This document shows positions 57,197 to 64,000 of a DNA stretch of 64,000 nucleotides, piece after piece. The notes beneath the pieces are model-generated. The model was not told where the DNA came from and searched no databases. It was given only the letters and a program-made list of their open reading frames with translations. The position numbers and the translations under genes are program-made. The stretch covers positions 2,604,001 to 2,668,000 of the forward strand of contig JAXQJY010000033.1 of the NCBI GenBank assembly GCA_037042185.1, written 5' to 3'. The stretch comes from Sordariomycetes sp. S80-01Y. Its lineage: Eukaryota; Ascomycota; Sordariomycetes. Every line of letters begins with the position of its first letter. Positions within the stretch are counted from its first letter, which is position 1.

Positions 57197-58022
57197 TTAC
57201 CACGGGAGCTTCAGAGGGGCACCCAGGTTCTTTCCCATCACCGCTTCTGCTGTCCCAATGTCGCCCGCTCCTCCCGGCGCCCACAACTCCCCAGTCCTCT
57301 CCATGGTCAACTTCTCAACCCAATCTACCAGCCTCTCAGCCGCCTGTTCTGGCGTGACCGCGCCGCCCTCGTCCCAGTACTTGTCAAAGCCCACATTCTT
57401 CGTCATGTCCGTCCTCATGAAACCCGGATGAGCCAGCCCCACCACCACGCCGGCTTCCTTCAAGTCCAAGGCTAGTAGCCTGCCGGCCATGTTGAGAGCC
57501 GCTTTGCTGGCGTGGTGGGCGTAGTTGCCGCCGCCTTCGGACGGATGACGCAGGGTGATTGAGCCTGCTTCGGAGGAGACAAGGAGGATCTTTGTGCCGG
57601 ACTTGAGGTGAGAGGAGCCCAGCGCGTGCACAATGGAAACCGGGGCGATGGACGAAGTCGTGTACATGCGGACTTCTTCGTCCCAGTTAGGGCCAGAAGT
57701 GAAGTCTTCTGTCGTGAAATGCCCAGCTGAGATGATCTGGAGACGTCAGCGATCCTAGCACCGTGGAACGCATCAATAGGTGAGAGCGCACAATGACGTC
57801 CAGAGCATCTGACCCCAACTGGCCCGTCAAGATCTTGCCGACTTCCGGCTTCATCAAATCAACTCGACATGCCCATTTCACGTTCTCGAGCTCAGGGAAG
57901 TCCTTTGGCGCCCAGTCGGAGCGCGTGGTGGCGTGGACCGTGTTGCGGGAGTTGGAGGCGTATTTCTTAACGAGCGAGGCTCCGAGGCCGCGAGTCGCAC
58001 CGACAACAAGCACGCGAGACAT
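57197..58022 (-). CDS. short-chain dehydrogenase-like protein, sniffer/CsgA type
   Basis: Two exons, 58022-57792 and 57736-57197, join across a 55-nt GTGCGC...CCAG intron to give 256 aa. The nucleotide-binding loop GATRGLG (8-14) is intact, followed by a short second strand with ATTRSD. An ISAG block (79-82) stands where NNAG usually lies. LLVSSEAGS (128-136) holds the catalytic serine region. The active-site segment reads NYAHHASKAALNM: Lys155 is present, but the residue four before it is His151, not Tyr; a Tyr lies at 149. HPGFMRTDM (the PG motif) and an acidic C-terminal helix follow. It resembles the sniffer/CsgA-like branch. The substrate is unknown and NADPH is likely because of the Arg after the second strand. 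It is divergent to the Nudix gene. Confidence 0.85.
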
Positions 58023-58487
58023 CTTGCTAGTCCTCTTGAAAAAAACGTTCTACAAGTTGTTGTGACAAGGGAGACACCGAGAATTTGCTGCGAGGGGGCG
58101 GCCGTGATCAGTGAAGCTCTATTGTGTAACTCGGAGTGATGTAATAGGTTATCACGCCGTCAGAATGGCGGGGGAGGGGCAGTCTGAGTTATGCGGTTCG
58201 AGATCCACGGCGTTGGACTTGTTCGCTTTCTAAATGATGGTCCGAAAAATATCAAGATATTCCATCTCAGCATGGCTTCGATCTATGGAGGAAGACTTAA
58301 GGGCCAGGAGCTCCCCCACGCCTGTTGTAGTATAGGTATCAGTGACATCCGGCGTGACTCTTATCTGTAGTAACTCGACATCGTGAATTCCCTCAAACGA
58401 ACATAGGGAACAATTCCCTTCAGCCCCTTTACCATCAAATCACACAGAATCATCTCTCATCTTGCGCTCGCGCCACAACCTCTCGCC
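58023..58487. other. divergent SDR / Nudix promoter
   Basis: A 465-bp region between two divergent start codons, carrying both promoters. No gene or repeat was seen. The plus strand just before 58488 is C/T-rich. Confidence 0.6.
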
Positions 58488-59096
58488 ATGCCCTCTCAGC
58501 ATGTGCCCCCCGAGCAAAAGCTCGGCTCCCCCTTCGACCACCACCCATCCGAGTCGCTCATGATCTCCTGCGGCACCATTCCCATCGACCCTGACAGCCG
58601 TCGGATTGCCCTCCTCCACGATCCCATGTCCAAGCTCACATTCCCACCCAAGGGCCGCAAGAACATCTCAGAGTCTCTCTTGGACGCCGCACTGAGGGAA
58701 ACACGTGAGGAGACGGGCCTCACCGTGTCTCCCCTACCACTACTGATCCCCACGCGCGCCACGCCCCTCTCACCTCCAACCCCGTCCGCGCTGACGGAGG
58801 CCATCAAGCCAGGGAAGAATCCGGATATTACCGACGACGTGCTCAACACTGAGCCGCTGTGTGTCAGCGCCTTCACGTGCGGGTATACGGGAGCGTTTAA
58901 GCTGGTCTTCTGGTTTGCGGGTAAGGTCGATGAGAAGGAGACGAGGAGGGACGGCACGATGGAGCCCTGGGAAAGTCATAGGGTCGTGGAGTGGGTGGAT
59001 GCGAAGGAAGCGGGTGGGAAGATGAGTTTCGCGAGCGATGCGGAGGCTGTTGAGAAATTATTGAGGGTTATGAGAAGTAGTGGGTATAGCATTTAA
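58488..59096 (+). CDS. Nudix hydrolase
   Basis: One exon of 202 aa. A full Nudix box spans residues 56-78: Gly56, Glu62, Arg70-Glu71, Glu74-Glu75, Gly77 and Leu78, all matching G-x5-E-x7-R-E-x2-E-E-x-G-U. The first strand is MISCGTIPIDPDSRRIALLH; the segment before the box is KLTFPPKGRKNISE, where PPKGR matches the P-K-G-K/R signature of diadenosine- and diphosphoinositol-polyphosphate type Nudix enzymes. Family members cleave nucleoside or inositol diphosphate linkages with Mg2+; the actual substrate here is open. An insertion at about residues 90-115, rich in Pro and Thr, separates the box from the second sheet. No targeting signal is visible. It converges with the TBC gene, 240 bp between stops. 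Confidence 0.9.
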   Translation: MPSQHVPPEQKLGSPFDHHPSESLMISCGTIPIDPDSRRIALLHDPMSKLTFPPKGRKNISESLLDAALRETREETGLTVSPLPLLIPTRATPLSPPTPSALTEAIKPGKNPDITDDVLNTEPLCVSAFTCGYTGAFKLVFWFAGKVDEKETRRDGTMEPWESHRVVEWVDAKEAGGKMSFASDAEAVEKLLRVMRSSGYSI

Positions 59097-59336
59097 TAAC
59101 CAAAAAGGGGACTCGGAGTCAACAAGGCTTCATTGTCAGAAAGGGGCTATGCTTGGTATTCCAGTTTAGCTAGTACCGGTCATTTGCTTGAGGCATGCAT
59201 CATCAACAAAGCGATCCTCATTCCAGTTATCCCAAATTCACTGCTTCCAACCCCCCAAACGCCAGGTATGACATGTAACGAGAGATTGAAAAGACTATTA
59301 GACGCAGCCGTACAACTACACGTCCGCCAACACGAC

Positions 59337-62300
59337 CTATCCCTCAAACTCGACCACGCCGGGCTCGCTGGTCGTTGAAGGTCGTTGCGGTGTCGAACCA
59401 CCCTCTCCAGGGTCGGCGTCCATGAGATTCTGCTCCTTCGCAGCGCCGGCTTCAGCGTCTGCACCGCTCAAAAGGTCACGGTCCGAGCTCTTCACAGATC
59501 GTTGGTCAGAATCACCGCTCGGCCCACCGGGACCCTTCCTCACTCCGATTGCAACGCCAAGATCCTCATCGTCTTCGTCGTCGTCATCCGGCTTCTGGCC
59601 TGGCAGAGCATTCTTCTCAAGCTCCTTCTGCGCCTCCTCCATCCGTCTCCTAACCTCAGTAGCAACACGCATTCCGTCCGTGACAATGCCGTCCATGACA
59701 CCTCGAAGACCCCGTCCTGCGCCTGCAATGCCAGCTTGGGTAGGAACGGGGGGCCTGGAGGCACCGAATCCTAGGCTGGAGAAAGTGGTAAGGCCTGGAG
59801 CGGAGGCGACAGCAGCGGCTGGGATGCCGTTGATGACGTGGAAGGATGCTGGGAAGGACGATTCGAAGAATTGCTCGAGCAGCTCGTCAGCCAGAACGAC
59901 CATCCGGAAGGTGGGTAGGGTCATATGCAAAGGGTGAGAGGGGTCGAGGGCTGCATTCGCGGCCTCGGCCTTAGCCTTGGACACTGAGCGTTGAGACGAG
60001 CTGCTCTCGTTGGTGTTTTCAGTCTCAAGGGTTGGGGGCTTCTGCGCCTGGGTGGGCGTTCCAGATGGCGACTCGAGGCCAAGGAGGTCTTCTTCGTCCT
60101 CGTCATCGCCGATAGCGAAGGAGTCACTGTTGTCCTCCGTCTTTTCTTCACTGCGGCCCTTCTCGTGTTTGTTAGACGGGTGATCAGGGTCGGCATACTC
60201 GAAGCATCGACGGATAAAGGCGCTCACGCTGCCCAAGAATCGCTCGTTAGTCGATGCTCCTGGTGGTAAGCTGCCTTGTGATTCGCGAACGCTTGCGTCG
60301 CCATTGAGCGCAAGCGTAGACGCGCTGGGACTCAGCGTGCCTTCGAGCCCACGTCGAGAGAGGAAGAGAAGAGCTTCGGATATCCTGAGAATGCCCTCAC
60401 GGTCCACCTTTCCATCATCGTCGTCATCGTATAGCTCAAAAAAGTATGTGATGGTGCCCATGATGTCACGTTTGCCTCTGATATGTGCAAGGCCCGTGAC
60501 TACGTTTTGAAGCGTAAGCTGACCAGCACCATCAACATCCCATTTCTTGAACAACCGCTGTAGAAATTCGTGCTCGGCTGGCTCTGGGCCAGCTCCCCAG
60601 GGCGAGATGCTTTCAGTCGGTCGCCGAGCGGTCTGAGACCGAGCAGCAGGTTTGTCGTCGCCGGACATAGTCTCCCGTCGTGACGAGCCCGGCGAGTCTG
60701 AAATTGCCCACTTCGACATCGATGCCAAGAACTCGCGGAAAGCATCGTAGTCCATATGGCTCGTGCTTGCACCCAACCCGACACGCCCCTTTTCGATCTC
60801 AGCCTGGTGTGAGTTCGCGAAGATCTCAGACGCCCGGGTTCTACTCGACTTCTGTCTGCGCTGGAGTTCCTGCTGGATCATCATATCTCGCTGCTGACGC
60901 TCGTACAAGATGCTGTAGAATCGATCATACAACGCGCCGAGCTCGTCGGTGCTCAACAGCTTGCTGTCCGGGCCCAAGTTCCGGATGGCGGTACGTTTGG
61001 CGAAGTTCTCTATATTATTGAGAACTGCATCCTTGTTCTTCAGTCGCAACTCAGTAATGCTGCTGTGTGTGATGCCAGAAAACTCTTTGAAGGCGACGAC
61101 CATGAGCTCCTGAAAGCGTGTCACGGCCCGTAGCTTGGGATTCTCTGACTTAGGATGAGCGGATTCGTCAAGACGGGAGAAGTAGGACTTGAGGACCGAG
61201 ATGAATGTGCCATCATCCGCTGCATCTAGCAACTCCTCACCATTGATCCTCAGGATGGCCAAGCCAACCTGGAAGAGCACTTTGGGCCCTTCGACGAAGA
61301 AAACGTCTAGAACTCGGAAGGCAAAGACCAGGGGCATGGAGTTGATGTATAGGGAAAGGAACCAAGGAAGCGAGACGACAGATAATTGCACGTCGCTCTT
61401 TACCAGATGCTCCCACAAGATCGGCATCGTCTTCTCGACCAAGGACTCAAAGACTTTCTGGTCCAGGAGTGTGCCGTACATGGTGGTGGAGTAGTAGCCC
61501 GGGACGAGTCGATCGCAAAGTGTCGATAGCAAGAAGAACGCTTGCGCTTCCGACATGTAGATCAAAAGAGCGGCTACCACGATGTTCATGGCTTGACAGT
61601 AGCCAACGTCTGCGTTGACCCAGCTGTAAGCGGTCAGGACCCGGCGTAATCTGCCGATACCCTCCTCGCTCTGAAATCCTGGATACTCCGGCAAACTTCG
61701 GTTGAGGTCCTTCTCGATCTCGTCAATAGCGAGCGATTCCTGACCTTCGAACTTGGCCAACGTATCCTGATACAACGCAGGTGTCTCTAAACGCAGGAAG
61801 ATTGAGCCAGACGTGAGTTCCCATATCTCCCCGCGCAATCGATTTGGAAGACCAACGCGAATGAGCTTGTGGAAAGTAGGTTGTCGTATCAACGTGACGT
61901 TTCGCCCGTTGTCTCGTAGGTACTCGGCCCACAGGCGCATCTTGGCCCTGTCTCTCAGCTTCTTTGGATCGCCTGGATACCTGAACATCATGCCGAGCCC
62001 AGCATCCGGCGGGCTCGCATCCTTTTTCTCATCGGTTCGAAGGAGATATTCTGAATAGTTTTCTGCCACAACCTTTCGCAGCTTACCGACGCTGCCCACA
62101 CCGGCCCGCAGGCCCTTCTTCAGCCCATCGCAGAAACGCTCGCATGCTTGTCGAGTGCCGGCAAGGTGCAAAATGATACGCTGTTCTCGTCCGTCTTTCT
62201 TATCTTTGACATCTTTCTCTTCGAATAATAGGCCGTTCCAGGTCGTGAAAGCAAGCGCGAACTGGATTTGTTAGCATGGCCCATTCCTGTCAAAGATCAA

Positions 62301-62735
62301 GTACCGGACCTGGAAGTTCTGGCTATTAAGCCTCTCTACCCTTCTGATCGCACAAAGCGGGAAGGTAAACCCGTTCCCGCTGGGGCCGCCTCCGTGCGTC
62401 TGTCCTGTGAAAGCTGACGACGTGCTCACACTAGCTGCCTGGTTGAAGCTCGAAGGCGTAGTCGAGAAGCACATGTAGTGCTCCGACATGTGCAGCTTCC
62501 CAGCATAATGCCATCCCCGATCGTGGATCTTATCGCCTTGGGTGATGTTTGAAGGAGGGATGGTGAGCTCGGCATTGATCTCGTAGAGGGGGTTTTGGGT
62601 GGACGGCAGGCGGAATTGGTTCTGAAAGAGCGAAGCTTTGGAAGGGTTTCGATCGGAGCTGGAGAGATTGAGGCCTTGAGTGGGATCGATGAACTGCTGA
62701 GCCTTCTGGACGATGTTGGTGAAGTTGGAGAACAT
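59337..62735 (-). CDS. GRAM-TBC Rab GTPase-activating protein (Gyp2/Mdr1-like)
   Basis: Exon 1 (62735-62310) and exon 2 (62261-59337) are joined by a 48-nt intron with GTCCGG donor and a GCTAAC branch site, giving 1116 aa. The N-terminus holds a GRAM domain (about residues 50-160: GWHYAGKLHMSEHYMCFST, FPLCAIRRVERLNS|FALAFTTWNG). The TBC domain (about 245-460) carries GLPNRLRGEIWEL, the arginine-finger region IxxDxxRSLPE (EIEKDLNRSLPE), and YCQAMNIVVAALL with the glutamine finger. A degenerate EF-hand pair follows (about 615-665; WDVDGAGQLTLQNV, YDDDDDGKVDREG). The C-terminal 350 residues are acidic and disordered with a helical insert near the end. This is the fungal Gyp2/Mdr1 type (animal relatives TBC1D8/9), acting on Rabs at Golgi/endosomes; the target Rab is not known from sequence. 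Confidence 0.9.
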
Positions 62736-64000
62736 GGTTCCGGGTCGGTCAGCGGCGCATGACGACGCCGGGGGACGTGGAAGGAGGGTTCTGGCGCTTC
62801 CGCTGGCAAGAGTGGCAAAGGGATCGAAGTAGCGGCGGAAGTGGAGAGTTTATATGCTGCCGACAGAGCAAAAGAAAGATGAGCTCCTCGTTGTTCGTGT
62901 TTGGTGGTTGACAGAGAGCTCGGGAGCGCAGCAATGCTGGGTGCGGGATGGTGTCGTGAGCTCCAGACGCCTCCAATGAGGTGCAGCGGCGGCGCATCAG
63001 CTGGAGGTGGCACTAACAATTTTTGACGTACCTGGAAGGCCGCCACTGCAGCGGGTGCCAGTGCCAGTTCCAGTGGGACCTCAACGACAGGTCCGTACTT
63101 GATAGCGCCCCCGGCTCCCTTTCTTCCCTTCACAAAGCGGCTTGCAATCACTCACATTCGTCACGAGGAAAACAAGTATTGACACCAAAAAACAATGGCT
63201 CCCATGTCTGTCAACTTTTCTTGTTGGTGGCCAGGCCACCATTACTGCGGAGACAGCCATGGGCATTCGACACACATGCCGAACCACGTTGACAAAGCAC
63301 ACTGGAAGAACTGCTGTAGATGTATTCATAAGAGCTGTTGGCAGAGCATGAAATATCCCACGAGCTGATGTTTGTCTCGTTGCTGTCCCTCCATCAGTTG
63401 TATCTTTCTGAGGTGAGGAATGCAGATGCAGAGCGACCCTCGCAACAGCACAGCAACAGGTATGGGCGGATAATCTCACCAGCAGAGCCTCAAACATGCA
63501 TCGTCCCGACCTGTCGCCCGCAACTGTCGGAGCGTCCGAATGCCCTATCAAGTGAGGAACCTGTTCGCTACTTCCAGGTCAGCCTCGCCCCAGTCCAGCC
63601 TGGCGACAGCGACTGGCCACGTTTTGAAGACCCTGATCTAGACTAGAAAAGCGACTGAATCTCGAACAGCTCAGCCCCGTGATGCCCGGCTAGGCATGAC
63701 ACATGGCAGGCCGTAAAACACGCTCAGGGGCCCGTATCATCCAAGATCGATTCCTTGGCCTCACTGTCGCATGGAGGGTGCCATGGCGGCATTTATATGG
63801 GTATTGGCGGTCCAAGTGCTTTGCAGCCTGGTCACAAGACCAAGGGACCAGAGGAGTCTCACTGAGTACGACTGACTTGCCTGAGCACCAAAGGCACAAT
63901 TCCCTTTACAAGGGAAATAAGGTTGTGTAGCATGCTGGCACATCCCTACCTGTCTTCTAATTGCCGCATGACGATTCGTCTCCGCCTCCCGCGAGTGTGG
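62736..64000. other. promoter of the TBC gene and window edge
   Basis: The first ~400 bp should hold the TBC promoter and leader. The remaining ~900 bp shows only short frames without protein-like features, on both strands. A gene running out of the window to the right cannot be excluded, but no start or domain supports one. Confidence 0.5.

Noticed and set aside
1-64000. Secondary-metabolite or effector cluster
   Set aside because: The two SDRs, the Nudix enzyme and the CFEM protein are scattered among housekeeping genes. No PKS, NRPS, terpene synthase, P450 or cluster regulator is present.
1-64000. Transposons, virus-derived elements, CRISPR arrays
   Set aside because: No reverse transcriptase, integrase, transposase or capsid motif, no long terminal repeats and no regularly spaced repeats were seen.

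Overview
The window is nuclear DNA of a filamentous ascomycete (Pezizomycotina). Evidence: about 22 protein-coding genes on both strands; short introns, mostly 48-100 nt, with GT-AG ends and CTAAC/CTGAC branch sites; moderately GC-rich coding DNA; and proteins typical of filamentous fungi (CFEM-type GPI protein, Pal1, V-ATPase c' subunit Vma11, Rom2-type Rho1 GEF, Cti6-type PHD protein). I cannot fix the class. Intergenic CCTAGGTA-like motifs would fit Sordariomycetes, but Dothideomycetes are equally possible. I recognised no tRNA, rRNA, transposon, CRISPR array or virus-derived element.

Layout. 0-9 kb: a small secreted CFEM/GPI protein, a 5.2 kb gene-poor block, then a GATA_AreA-like (DUF1752) regulator. 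9.8-17.7 kb: two minus-strand genes of unknown function, a 1503-aa serine-rich disordered protein and a protein with a conserved WICEFCEYE knuckle. 19.7-31.4 kb: CTI6-like PHD protein, mitochondrial GTPase MTG1, BOR1-like borate/anion transporter, an SDR oxidoreductase with a GC-AG intron, a small hypothetical protein, and ETR1 (mitochondrial enoyl thioester reductase). 31.4-40.4 kb, all minus: VPS34 PI3-kinase, a DUF4336 protein with a possible mitochondrial pre-extension, a two-TM unknown, and the SMC5/6 kleisin NSE4. 42.7-52 kb: a short unknown protein, VMA11 (six exons), ROM2, and a degenerate RAD51-paralogue-like protein. 53-64 kb: PAL1, a second SDR with an altered active site, a Nudix hydrolase, and a GRAM-TBC Rab-GAP.

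There is no biosynthetic cluster or single pathway. Several genes share cell-biological themes: endosome/vacuole traffic (VPS34, VMA11, the TBC protein), polarity and wall integrity (ROM2, PAL1), mitochondria (MTG1, ETR1, perhaps DUF4336), and chromatin/recombination (CTI6, NSE4, the RAD51-like protein).

The strongest leads are the RAD51-like protein lacking both Walker motifs, the repeat-bearing serine-rich protein, and several introns whose alternative processing would change proteins in definite ways (ROM2, PAL1, NSE4, and the gene at 42.7 kb). All exon boundaries were inferred by eye from splice signals and reading frame.
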